From: Pseudomonadota bacterium
GTDB taxonomy: Bacteria; Chloroflexota; Ktedonobacteria; Ktedonobacterales; JADMIN01
Direction of reading: 5' to 3'
Length of the DNA: 54,563 nucleotides
Assembly: GCA_021324535.1 (NCBI GenBank)
Contig: JAJPIU010000138.1
Coordinates: 1 to 54,563, forward strand
Below the pieces are notes generated by a model. That model was not told the DNA's origin. It did no database searches and saw only the letters and a list, made by a program, of their open reading frames with translations. The position numbers were made by a program, and so were the translations under genes. Shown here one piece after another: positions 26,008-35,660 of this stretch; position 1 is the stretch's first letter; every line of letters starts with the position of its first letter.

Positions 26008-27705
26008 ATGCGAGAAGATCAAACATTCCCTTCGTTGGAAAATATGCAGGATGAGAACGCCAGGCGGTTGCTCTGGCTGCGCCAATCGGTAACGTTCAGC
26101 GTGAACGGCCAGACGCGCACGATTGAGATGGCGTTACCCGTGCGCCCCGGCGCCCCCGCCGAAGAACTCGAGGCGCTGCTGGATGAGGCCGACGCTGGCA
26201 TGCGCCGCCTCTCACGCCGCCTCGATGCGCACATCGCCGACGCCCAATACGCCGGACGTATAGAACACGAGCAACCGTCGCCCTCTACCAGCGAAACAGC
26301 GCAGTCTCCAGCGCAGCCCGCAACCGCAGCCGTTGCGCTCACGCCTGCCGCCACCCCACGGGAACACCGCCCCGTAGCGCAATCGCAAACACCTTCGCCC
26401 GCTGCACGCCCTGTAGAGCGTCCAGCGGAAGCGCCAGCGCGTCCTCCTCAGACGCCACAAACGCCACCCGCGCCAACGCGACAAACATCCGCCACGCAGC
26501 CATCTGCGGCGCCGGTCGCTCCTCCAAGCCGCCCACAACCAGCAACCGCGCAGCCACCCGCCCGCCCACAGCCATCCATTCCACAGCCCGCACCCACAGC
26601 AGCAGAGGCGGATATGTCGCGCGCGGAGTTTCTTGCAGAGGCAAACGCGCTAGGGTTGAACCCCAAACAGGCGATGGATCGCCTGGGTGTGCGCAGCCTG
26701 AGTGGACTGAATCTGCGCGAGGCGCTGGCGACCTTGCAGCGATTGAGCCTGCGCGCCAATGGAGAAACAGGGACGGCGCCCACCCCAAAAGCCGCTGAAC
26801 CGGCTGGCGCTACGCCCGCGCGTGCCTCCGTGAGCGTGAACCGCCCCGACGCGCGTCAGGCCACTCCATCGCGCCCACTGAGCCGACCGGCGCCTCCTCC
26901 GCCGCCATCCGCTCCGGCCTCGGCGCGCCGTGAACCAGCCACGCCAGCCTATGGCTTTGAGGAGGAGGACGAACCAGACCTCACGTTTGGGCTGCCCGAT
27001 GAGCCGGATGAGCCTGACGATCTCTTCGAGACTCGTGATGCTGGTGATGACTTGGCGCCTCTGGCGCCTGCCAGCCGCGCCGCGTCGGAGGCATTCAACG
27101 ACTTCGACGCCGATGACCCCAATGCGCTCAATGAACTTGACGAACTCTCGGCGCTCGATGCGCTCAACGAGTTTCTGGCGCCGGTTCAGCAAGCGGAAGC
27201 GCCTGAACCCATTGCCAGCGCGCCAGCCCAACAGGCGCCAGCCCAACAGGCGCCCGGCGCGACATCCGGCGCATCTGAGGCTTTGGAAGCCGACGAGGCG
27301 ACCTCGGCCCAGGCGCGGGCGCGTCAGCGTATTCAGGCGTTGCGTAAAGCGCGCGGCGGAGGTATTGCCGTCGCCCAACAGCGCACGGCCTACCGCAACA
27401 TCATCATCGGGCAGATCGGCGAACCCGAGGCCGCCGCGTTGATTCGCGGCGTCTGGCGCATCACACCCGACCGGCTGGGGCCGGAGCAATACGACGAATT
27501 GATCCGATGGGGCAAAGAGGACGACTTCGCCGACGAGGTTCCCCTGGTGATGGCTGCGCTCCGGGTGGAACGCGCAGGGCAAACAGGACAAACAGCGACG
27601 CCAACGAAGTCCGGCGCGCCCACACGTACGCCACGCCGGGCGGCTTCGTCAGCCAACACGGCGGGCGCCGCCGGGCGTGAAGGCGCCCCACAAGCTGGAC
27701 GGTGA
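26008..27705 (+). CDS. Pro/Ala-rich, largely disordered protein of unknown function
   Basis: Long ORF with short folded-looking ends and a P/A/E/D-rich middle; codon usage consistent with the window. Confidence 0.6.
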   Translation: MREDQTFPSLENMQDENARRLLWLRQSVTFSVNGQTRTIEMALPVRPGAPAEELEALLDEADAGMRRLSRRLDAHIADAQYAGRIEHEQPSPSTSETAQSPAQPATAAVALTPAATPREHRPVAQSQTPSPAARPVERPAEAPARPPQTPQTPPAPTRQTSATQPSAAPVAPPSRPQPATAQPPARPQPSIPQPAPTAAEADMSRAEFLAEANALGLNPKQAMDRLGVRSLSGLNLREALATLQRLSLRANGETGTAPTPKAAEPAGATPARASVSVNRPDARQATPSRPLSRPAPPPPPSAPASARREPATPAYGFEEEDEPDLTFGLPDEPDEPDDLFETRDAGDDLAPLAPASRAASEAFNDFDADDPNALNELDELSALDALNEFLAPVQQAEAPEPIASAPAQQAPAQQAPGATSGASEALEADEATSAQARARQRIQALRKARGGGIAVAQQRTAYRNIIIGQIGEPEAAALIRGVWRITPDRLGPEQYDELIRWGKEDDFADEVPLVMAALRVERAGQTGQTATPTKSGAPTRTPRRAASSANTAGAAGREGAPQAGR

Positions 27706-27715
27706 GCGCCTACGG

Positions 27716-28198
27716 CTACTTGAGGCGCTCACGCAGATAGCGCACCACCGGCTGTTTCTGTCTGTTCCCAGCGATGAGCAACCCAGCGCCAGAACCAATC
27801 AGCACAATGCCAATCAGCACAGGTAGGCTCGTCACCAGTTCGAGCAACGATCCCCGCACGCTGGCATACATGAACAGGAACAGCAAACACCCGCCAAGCA
27901 GGAGCGCAGTTCCCCAATTGAGCAGGCGGTGTCCAAGTGTGCGCGAGGCTATCGAGTCCTCATAACGCGCGGCGCACGGCGCGCAGAGCTGCATATTTCC
28001 ATGTGATGAGAGCGCGCTCCTCGCGTATCTGGTTCTGTAGCGACTCAGGCGCGATGCAGTGGTGCGGGTGGACAAGACTTCATCGTAATAGACAGTGGTA
28101 TCGGCTGGACGCTGCTTGCACAACGGACACAAGCCGGAAACACCAGCCGAGGTGGTTTGTGGCGCTTGAAGTCCTTGTGATCCTTGCGGCATAGACAT
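27716..28198 (-). CDS. Small membrane protein with CPLCKQRP zinc-knuckle-like motifs
   Basis: CPLCKQRPADTTVYYDEV...CAPCAARYEDSI plus two hydrophobic helices; SD-like GAGGAAC before ATGTCTATG. Confidence 0.65.
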   Translation of the reverse strand: MSMPQGSQGLQAPQTTSAGVSGLCPLCKQRPADTTVYYDEVLSTRTTASRLSRYRTRYARSALSSHGNMQLCAPCAARYEDSIASRTLGHRLLNWGTALLLGGCLLFLFMYASVRGSLLELVTSLPVLIGIVLIGSGAGLLIAGNRQKQPVVRYLRERLK

Positions 28199-28455
28199 AG
28201 CTGTTCCTCTCTTCAGAAGAACATGGCGCGACGCCAACCTATCAGACAATTCAGACAATCTAGTATCAGTACGTTTTTCTCTTCTATCAGGTTAGCGCCT
28301 AGCAGGACGACTACACACGTCAGCCAAACACCCCAGCATGCTTGGCAGAAACGGCCTGGATCGCATATAATGAACGGGTATGTCACGTGTGTGATATAGA
28401 TTGATTGTCCCATGTTAGCCGTTCACAAACAACCTGGATTGACGAGGGCGAACGT

Positions 28456-31425
28456 ATGCCAGCGAAACGGTCGCGGCCCCGCTCGATTGAGCGACCGGGA
28501 AAACCCACCGACCACACTCCCACCTTCACATCTCTGCCCTACCGCCTGAGCGCCGACGCCACCAAAGCGCGTCGCGCATCTCAGATGAATACGGCCACGC
28601 ACACCGCCGCGACTAACGACGCCCCCACGGCTATGGCGTCGGCTGGACGTACGGCGCGCGCCGCCAAAGCGGGCGAGACGGCGAAGGCAGGAAAGGCCGC
28701 CGGGCAGGCTGGCAAAACACGCGCCCCCAAACACGCGAACGGATCGGGCGGCGCCGATGGTTCACTGAGCGATGGAGGTATTCCCTCCTTGACGGGCGCC
28801 GAGATTCGCGAACGCTTCCTCAGCTATTTCGAGCAACGCGATCACCTGCGCATGGCGTCGGCCTCGCTCGTCTCACGCGATCCAACGGTGCTTTTCACCG
28901 TCGCGGGCATGCAGCAGATGATCCCCTTCTTCCTGGGGCAGGAGCAGCCGCCGCGCAAGCGCCTGACCACCGCACAGAAGGTCTACCGTACCATTGACAT
29001 TGAAGAAGTAGGCGACTCCTCGCATCTGACGTTCTTCGAGATGCTTGGCAACTTCTCGGTGGGCGACTATTTCAAGCGCGAGGCCATCGCCTTTGCTTGG
29101 GAGTTGCTGACCCAGGGCTACGGCATTCCTGCGACGCGCCTCTTCCCGACGGTGCATCCCGACGACGCCGAAGCGCCGCGTCTCTGGCAAGAGATCGCGG
29201 GGATTCCCGACGCGGAGATCACACGGCTCTCGGATAACTGGTGGGGGCCGCCAGGGGATCGCGGCCCGTGCGGCCCTGATTCGGAGATTTACTTTGATCG
29301 CGGCGCGGCCTATGGCTGCGGGCGACCCGACTGCGCCCCTGGCTGTGAGCATTGCGACCGCTACCTGGAGATCTGGAACCTCGTGTTCATGCAGTATTAC
29401 CAGGATGCGGATGGCAATCGCACGCTGCTCAAGCAGCCCAATATTGATACTGGCATGGGGCTGGAACGGTTGGCGTCGGTCTTGCAGGGCAAAGAATCGG
29501 TCTACGACACCGACCTCTTCCGCACGATCATTGACGCGGTGGCGCACATCTGTGGCATCACCTATGGAGAGAACCCTGCGCACGACCGCGCGCTGCGGGT
29601 GATTGCCGATCACGGGCGTGGTCTCACCTTCCTGGCGGGAGATGGCATCTTGCCGAGCACCACCGGGCGAGGCTACGTCTTCCGGCGGGTGTTGCGGCGT
29701 GCAGCGCTTTTTGGCAGGCGGCTTGGGCTGGATCGTCCCTTCCTGGGGGATGTGGCCGATGTCGTGATTGGCCTGATGGGGTCACATTACACCGAACTGG
29801 TCGAGCGGCGCGACCAGATCGTCGAAGTGCTGACATCGGAGGAGCGGCGGTTCAACAAGACGCTCACCGTGGGGTTGCAAGTGCTGACGCGCGAGCTAGA
29901 CGAGTTGGCGCGCACAGAACAGCGTGAGGTACCCGGTCGGTTGGCCTTCAGGCTCCATGATACGCATGGCTTCCCCCTCGAACTCACCGAGGAGATCGCG
30001 CGGGAACGCGGCATGACCGTGGATCGCGCGGGCTTTGAGAGCGCCATGCTCGAACAAAAAGAACGAGCGCGTCAAGAGAAGGCGTTCGTTCGCGAGCGAG
30101 AGGAGGAGGCATGGACGCAACTGATCAAGGGCCTACCCGCGACCCGCTTCACGGGCTTCGAGGGCGTGAACGGCGAAAGCCAGGTAGTCGCGCTCATGGT
30201 GAACGGCGCGCCAGTGGACGAGGTGAGCGCGCCGGATATGGCGACCGTCGTGTTGGCGGAGACACCGTTCTACGCCGAGATGGGCGGCCAGATCGGCGAC
30301 CGGGGCGTGATCGGCGGCCCGACGGGGCTGTTCGAAGTGACCGACACCCAGCGGCCCGTCCCTGGGCTGATCGCCCACTACGGGCAGATGATCGAAGGCC
30401 ACCTGCGGATCGATTCGGAGGTGCGCGCCCAGGTAGACCAGCGGCGTCGTCGCGCGATTATGCGCAACCACAGCGCCACCCATCTGCTGCATCGCGCCCT
30501 GAAAGATATTCTGGGCGAACAGGTCAACCAGAAGGGCAGCCTGGTCGCGCCCGACTATCTCCGTTTCGATTTCAACCTGTCGCGCCCGCTGACGACCGAG
30601 GAGCTACGCGAACTCGACCGCCGCGTGAGCGATTGGATTCTCGAAGACCTCCCCGTGACGACCGAGATTATGCCCTACAAAGAGGCGATCGCGACCGGCG
30701 CGATGGCGCTTTTCGGCGAGAAGTATGGGGACGAGGTGCGCGTGGTGACGATGGGGTCGAGCAAAGAACTGTGCGGCGGGACTCACGTCGCGGCGACGGG
30801 CCAGATCGGCATCTATCTGACGACGCAAGAGGCCAGCGTGGGCGCGAATCTGCGCCGTATCGTCGCGCTGACGGGGACGGGCGCCGACACCTACCTCCGT
30901 TCGCGCAACGAGACCGTGAGCGCGCTGACCGCCCGTTTGCAAACGACACCCGACGATCTGCTCACACGCATCCAAACCTTCCAGGAGGAACTCGCCCAGG
31001 CGCGCAAGCAACTCGCCCAGGCGCAGCGCCAACAGGCCCGCGTGGAAGCCGAGCGGATCGCCGCTTCGGCGACGAGCGTGCGGGGCGTCAAGGTGGCGAC
31101 GGGAGCGGTTTCCGTGCGCGACGACCAGACGCTCCGCGAGATGGGCGATATGGCGCGCGCGCTGATCAGTTCGGGAGTGATCGCGCTGGTGAACCAGGGC
31201 GGTCAGGGCGGCCAGACGCGGTTCATCGTGACGGTGGACGAGGCGCTGACCACTCGTGGGTTGGACGCAGGGAAGATCGCTTCGGCGCTGGGCGCGCGGC
31301 TGGGGGGCAAGGGCGGCGGGCGCCCCACCTCGGCGCAGGGTGGCGCGCCCGCCACGACAGACACGGCAGCTCTTCAGGCGGCGTTCGGCGCCGTCCGTGA
31401 GTACGTCGAAGAGCACGCGGGGTAA
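28456..31425 (+). CDS. alaS: Alanyl-tRNA synthetase
   Basis: Class II core (VFMQYYQDADG, PNIDTGMGLERLASVLQGK), editing-domain HSATHLLHRAL, SSKELCGGTHV, DHHA1-like C-terminus. ORF is open from 28405; the first ~105 aa are a non-conserved extension. Confidence 0.95.
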   Translation: MPAKRSRPRSIERPGKPTDHTPTFTSLPYRLSADATKARRASQMNTATHTAATNDAPTAMASAGRTARAAKAGETAKAGKAAGQAGKTRAPKHANGSGGADGSLSDGGIPSLTGAEIRERFLSYFEQRDHLRMASASLVSRDPTVLFTVAGMQQMIPFFLGQEQPPRKRLTTAQKVYRTIDIEEVGDSSHLTFFEMLGNFSVGDYFKREAIAFAWELLTQGYGIPATRLFPTVHPDDAEAPRLWQEIAGIPDAEITRLSDNWWGPPGDRGPCGPDSEIYFDRGAAYGCGRPDCAPGCEHCDRYLEIWNLVFMQYYQDADGNRTLLKQPNIDTGMGLERLASVLQGKESVYDTDLFRTIIDAVAHICGITYGENPAHDRALRVIADHGRGLTFLAGDGILPSTTGRGYVFRRVLRRAALFGRRLGLDRPFLGDVADVVIGLMGSHYTELVERRDQIVEVLTSEERRFNKTLTVGLQVLTRELDELARTEQREVPGRLAFRLHDTHGFPLELTEEIARERGMTVDRAGFESAMLEQKERARQEKAFVREREEEAWTQLIKGLPATRFTGFEGVNGESQVVALMVNGAPVDEVSAPDMATVVLAETPFYAEMGGQIGDRGVIGGPTGLFEVTDTQRPVPGLIAHYGQMIEGHLRIDSEVRAQVDQRRRRAIMRNHSATHLLHRALKDILGEQVNQKGSLVAPDYLRFDFNLSRPLTTEELRELDRRVSDWILEDLPVTTEIMPYKEAIATGAMALFGEKYGDEVRVVTMGSSKELCGGTHVAATGQIGIYLTTQEASVGANLRRIVALTGTGADTYLRSRNETVSALTARLQTTPDDLLTRIQTFQEELAQARKQLAQAQRQQARVEAERIAASATSVRGVKVATGAVSVRDDQTLREMGDMARALISSGVIALVNQGGQGGQTRFIVTVDEALTTRGLDAGKIASALGARLGGKGGGRPTSAQGGAPATTDTAALQAAFGAVREYVEEHAG

Positions 31426-31445
31426 GGTTTCACCTATCCCCCATG

Positions 31446-31471
31446 CCCCCTTCCCAATATTGGGAAGGGGG
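31446..31471 (+). terminator. Terminator of alaS
   Basis: CCCCCTTCCCAATATTGGGAAGGGGG perfect 26-nt palindrome followed by TTTGCTT. Confidence 0.85.
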
Positions 31472-31750
31472 TTTGCTTATGCTTATATGAAAACAACAAG
31501 AACGAACGTTTTTGTGATTCTCCACTTTTCATACAGCCAAGCCATTGACACCATGACATCGAGCAGGTATACTACTTCCCAAGCAGCAAATAGGCGCCAT
31601 TGCTGTCCAACATATTGTGCGCAAGTGGATGCGCTTTGTCGTGTGTGATCTTCATGCCTCAAATCTTTCTTGAGGTGATCGTCTTACTGTGTCTTGCTCT
31701 TTGTCGAGATCAGCTATACAAGCTGAAGTCACCGAGGAGGAAGTCACCTT

Positions 31751-32927
31751 ATGCTTCGTCTTCATTTCCTGTGGCGACTGGCATTGACTGGTATCGTCCA
31801 CTGGCGCGCTGGTCGCACTTTTTGTGCTATGGGCTTGCTTCCATGCGCCCGGTATATCCGCCCAGGGCAACGCAAATATGATTCCTCTCTGCCCGACCGC
31901 TATTGCCACTGGCTCTCCACATATCCCTTTGGGGTGCATAGGCGGCCAAAGTCTTGGCGGCCACTCCTGGTATATGGAATCAGAGCAGGGATATATGTCG
32001 TCACTGGGAGCCAACGACGCCTCCTGGTATAGCAACGACTGCGCCTACAGCGGCCAGGACTTTCTCACCGTCCTCAACTGGGGACGCCCTGGCCTCAATA
32101 ATGGTGTCTATTCGGTACTCGATCATAACAGTGTCTATCAGTCCTACACGCTGGTAGTCGGCTATACCGAACAATACATCCAGGCGTGGTATAACAACGT
32201 CTTATCCTGCCCCATGATGACGTTGATGGTTGGCACATCCAACAGCTATGAATGCTACAATGGAACCTATAATCCCTCTTGTAGCGTCTATACTGCGGGG
32301 GTAGACTGGGATAACGCCATCCACAGCGTGATGAACTGGGTAGCGTCGCATCACTACGATACACGCATCACTATCTGGGGTGGTGATGATCTCGAAGGCG
32401 AGTGGGATCAGTGGACGGGCGGCTCTGGTTGCCCCGCGGAGCCGACAACGCTTGATTTCCTGAACGGGGTCGCCAATCAGGAGGCAACCTACTCCCCTCA
32501 TGCGTTGCTCGGCGATTACGGTGACGCCAGCACTGGCATTGGAAACAATCAGTGTAACTTCTCCCCTGGAGTATGGACCGAGAACGATGTGTATCAAGCC
32601 TCCTGGGGGATTGGTTGGGATGTGCCCATCCCAGAGCTGTATCAGAACGCTTCCTACCAGGGGTATCAATTCAACGCCTGGTCGCAGGTCTTCAAGGATT
32701 ATCAAGGCCAGAAGTACGAGTTTTATGGCGTGATGACGGAATGCTCCGAGGTTGACCCACTGCCTAGCGGGCAGTGCTACAACCAGCGTAATGAGACGTG
32801 CGAGTGGAGTCCAACCATCGCAATGACCAACGTCAACGCCAAGCAGGAGTTCGGTACGTGGCCATATCAGGATGTCACCAATATCCGCTGGCAGGATGAT
32901 TCGCCCTCCGGCAACAATGGCTGTTGA
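31751..32927 (+). pseudogene. Secreted protein of unknown function, signal peptide in a different frame from the mature part (apparent +1 frameshift)
   Basis: ATG 31751 follows GAGGAGG and begins MLRLHFLWRLALTGIV. The rest (ALVALFVLWACFHAPGISAQGNANMIPLCPT... to 32927) lies in the frame of ORF 31824-32927. Could be an assembly/sequencing error. Confidence 0.6.
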
Positions 32928-33006
32928 TGAATCGCTCTCGCGCCTCGCGCTCCTTGCATAGCATGAGGCGCTCCTTGCCGTGTCTCTGTTGAAAGGAAGA
33001 CAAACT

Positions 33007-33648
33007 ATGAGCAAGTCGCGCAATACGAACAACGCCTCCCGTCCGTCACGTCCACCCGTTGCCCCACGTGACCCTGTACGCTCTCGCACGCGCCGCCTGC
33101 TGCTAGGCGCCGTCATCGCCGTGGTCATCAGCCTGGGCGTCACGGGAACCATTCTGGCTGCCAGTGGCGCGGGAGGCCACCCCACCCTGACGCTCAAAGA
33201 GCAACGACTGGCGCAGTATGCCACCCAACAAGCATTGGCGCACAACCACATCGCTGCCACCAAAGGGCCGGAAGTTCCCACAGCTGCATCGTGCCCTGAT
33301 CCTACGTTTTCGCAACCAGGTATCAGTTACAACTTCAATCCCGACTTTTCGATTGAGCATACCATCAACGTCGCCAACGTTGAACCACTCAAGAATGCCC
33401 CTGCATATAAATACATAGTGTATGCGGGCTATCAGGCGACTAATGCACAGCAAGGTATGATCATCGTCATGCGGATGGATGTTGATCCTTGCCTGAAGAC
33501 CTCAAAGGGTAGCGTCTTCCATACCTACCTGACGCCATATCAGCGCGGCGGCGTTACGCTTACTGCGCTCAACGGCGAGGTTGTCACCTTCACCACCAGC
33601 GGCGGCGCGTCGGGTAGCTTCAACTTCGTAATGGGGCAATTCCTGTAG
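33007..33648 (+). CDS. Membrane-anchored or secreted protein of unknown function
   Basis: MSKSRNTNNAS... then single TM helix LLLGAVIAVVISLGVTGTILAA and Cys-containing extracellular part; SD-like GAAAGGAAG before ATG 33007. Confidence 0.65.
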   Translation: MSKSRNTNNASRPSRPPVAPRDPVRSRTRRLLLGAVIAVVISLGVTGTILAASGAGGHPTLTLKEQRLAQYATQQALAHNHIAATKGPEVPTAASCPDPTFSQPGISYNFNPDFSIEHTINVANVEPLKNAPAYKYIVYAGYQATNAQQGMIIVMRMDVDPCLKTSKGSVFHTYLTPYQRGGVTLTALNGEVVTFTTSGGASGSFNFVMGQFL

Positions 33649-33668
33649 ACATATTTGGGTCTTTCACT

Positions 33669-33696
33669 CCCCTGCCCTTGAAGCTAAGGGCAGGGG
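33669..33696 (+). terminator. Hairpin terminator
   Basis: CCCCTGCCCTT-GAAGCT-AAGGGCAGGGG, 11 bp perfect stem 21 nt after the stop codon. Confidence 0.75.
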
Positions 33697-33706
33697 ATAT
33701 GTTTCT

Positions 33707-34366
33707 TTATGGCGAGAGGCGCTCGATCACCCAGCTTCCGTCGGCTTGTAAGCGATAGCGCAGACGGTCGTGCAGGCGGTTTGGGCGGCCTTGCCAGAAC
33801 TCGATGCGGTCGGGGATCACGCGAAAGCCGCCCCAATGCGGCGGGCGCGGCGCTTCGCTCTCGGCGTACTGCGCTTCACGTTCACGCAGCCGCTCTTCGA
33901 GTACGCCGCGCCCCGGAATCACCTGGCTCTGCTGCGAAGCAATGGCCCCAAGCTGGCTGCCTTTGGGGCGGCTGTGGAAGTAGGCATCGGACATCTCGGC
34001 GGAGACACGCTCCACTTGCCCCTCGATGCGTATCTGGCGCTCAAGCTCGGCCCAGTAGAGCACGAGCGCCGCCCAGGGATGGGCGGCCAACTCCTGTCCT
34101 TTGCGGCTCTCATAGTTGGTGTAGAAGACAACACCTTCCGGGCTGATCCCCTTCAGCAAGACCATGCGCGCTGAGGGACGCCCATCCGCGCCAACCGTAG
34201 CGACCGTCATCGCGTTTGGCTCAGTGAGATTCGCCGCCAGCGCCTCGGCTACCCAGGCTTGCAGCTGGCGTATAGGATCGGCGTCGAGGTCGCCCTCGCT
34301 CAGGCCGCGCGCCATATACTCTTTGCGCAGGTCTGCCAGTGGATGTTCTCCTGCATGCTCTGCCAT
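33707..34366 (-). CDS. pdxH: Pyridoxamine 5'-phosphate oxidase
   Basis: [53 protein letters not shown]...[18 protein letters not shown]...[27 protein letters not shown]. Confidence 0.95.
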   Translation of the reverse strand: MAEHAGEHPLADLRKEYMARGLSEGDLDADPIRQLQAWVAEALAANLTEPNAMTVATVGADGRPSARMVLLKGISPEGVVFYTNYESRKGQELAAHPWAALVLYWAELERQIRIEGQVERVSAEMSDAYFHSRPKGSQLGAIASQQSQVIPGRGVLEERLREREAQYAESEAPRPPHWGGFRVIPDRIEFWQGRPNRLHDRLRYRLQADGSWVIERLSP

Positions 34367-34387
34367 ATCTCCCCCTTCCAACCAGGC

Positions 34388-35059
34388 TCAGCGGTGAATC
34401 TTGCGGAAGACGCCCGACCAGTCCTTCAGGAAATGCGCGTCCACAAACGGCCAGTAGACCAGATCGGCGCGCCCTACAATATCTTTGCGCGGCACAGGCC
34501 CCCAATCACGGGAGTCGTCGCTATCGCCCCGGTTATCGCCCAGCACAAAGTATTGCCCTGGCCCCAGCGTAATCGTCTTCGGCATGTAGGGATTCGACAT
34601 ATCGTTGATATACGGCTCGTTGAGGGTCACGCCATCCACCGTGACAGCCCCATCCGCTGAGACCGTCACCGTATCACCAGGAACGCCGATCACCCGCTTC
34701 ACCAGGTCTTTGCTGGAAGGATTGGGCGGGAAATGAAAGACAATCACATCGCCACGTTGCGGAGAGCTAAAGAAATAGGCGGACTTATCTACCAGGATGA
34801 ACTCGTTGGTGTGCAGGGTCGGCTGCATGCTTGGTCCGTCAACGATGTAGTTCTGCACCAGCATCCGAATGCCCAGAAAGATGAGCACCGTCAGGATGCA
34901 GACCTCCAGCGCGTCAACGAGCAGCCTGCCGCCCCAGTGCTCACCCTGTTCATCCTGGTAGTCATACTCCTCGTCGTCCTCCGGTTTCGGAGGCCGCCAG
35001 GGGGGTTGTTCTGGTTCCGGTTCCTCGGCGTGCTGAGAGATAACACTACTGCGCGCCAT
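34388..35059 (-). CDS. lepB: Signal peptidase I
   Basis: VDGPSMQPTLHTNEFILVDK, RGDVIVFHFP, KDLVKRVIGVPGDTV, GQYFVLGDNRGDSDDSRDWGPVP. Confidence 0.95.
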   Translation of the reverse strand: MARSSVISQHAEEPEPEQPPWRPPKPEDDEEYDYQDEQGEHWGGRLLVDALEVCILTVLIFLGIRMLVQNYIVDGPSMQPTLHTNEFILVDKSAYFFSSPQRGDVIVFHFPPNPSSKDLVKRVIGVPGDTVTVSADGAVTVDGVTLNEPYINDMSNPYMPKTITLGPGQYFVLGDNRGDSDDSRDWGPVPRKDIVGRADLVYWPFVDAHFLKDWSGVFRKIHR

Positions 35060-35660
35060 GGTGCGCTCCTATTCCAATTTCTGTGTATGGATTAGGTATT
35101 ACGTAACGATGTGAGCTAGAGACAAAGCGTCGGGTATGCTCTTCATGCTCTTCTCAGGCTTCTTGGTTTGCCCAAAAGTCTTTGGTCTTCCCCGGAGCAG
35201 CGCCCGTCCTGCCACCTGCTAGATCGCGATTTTGGGCGCCAGCAAGACATCCAGAGGATCAAACGAACTGACGCTCAATCTCTTTGAGAGCCTGGCAAGC
35301 AGCGCATGAGCCGGATGCAATAGGTTTTGCATATATCTACGCGCCAACAGCCTACAACGTAGCAGTGGGGGCTGTGTTAGCGATAGTATATCGTATTACC
35401 AAACGTCGCCGCCAGAGACACTGCTCCAAAAGACGGGAACGGCGAGATAGGTTTCCGCCGTATCGGCATGTTTTTAGAGCGATTGGCGTTTCTGCTTCGT
35501 TTTTGTTCATGAACCGTATATAGTGGGTCGGACGGAAGAACACAACCTGGTATCGGCTTTGGGATAGCCGGTCTATGCGTAGACAGTATGCACAGCGTGC
35601 GTAGTAGGCACACTGTGCAAAAAGCGGCGGCGCCGATGGCGTGAAAATAAAGGGGATGAC

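Noticed and set aside
30111-31400. 429 aa plus-strand ORF rich in Arg/Asp/Gly overlapping alaS
   Set aside because: Out-of-frame shadow of alaS; the composition reflects codon bias of the true frame and no family motif is present.
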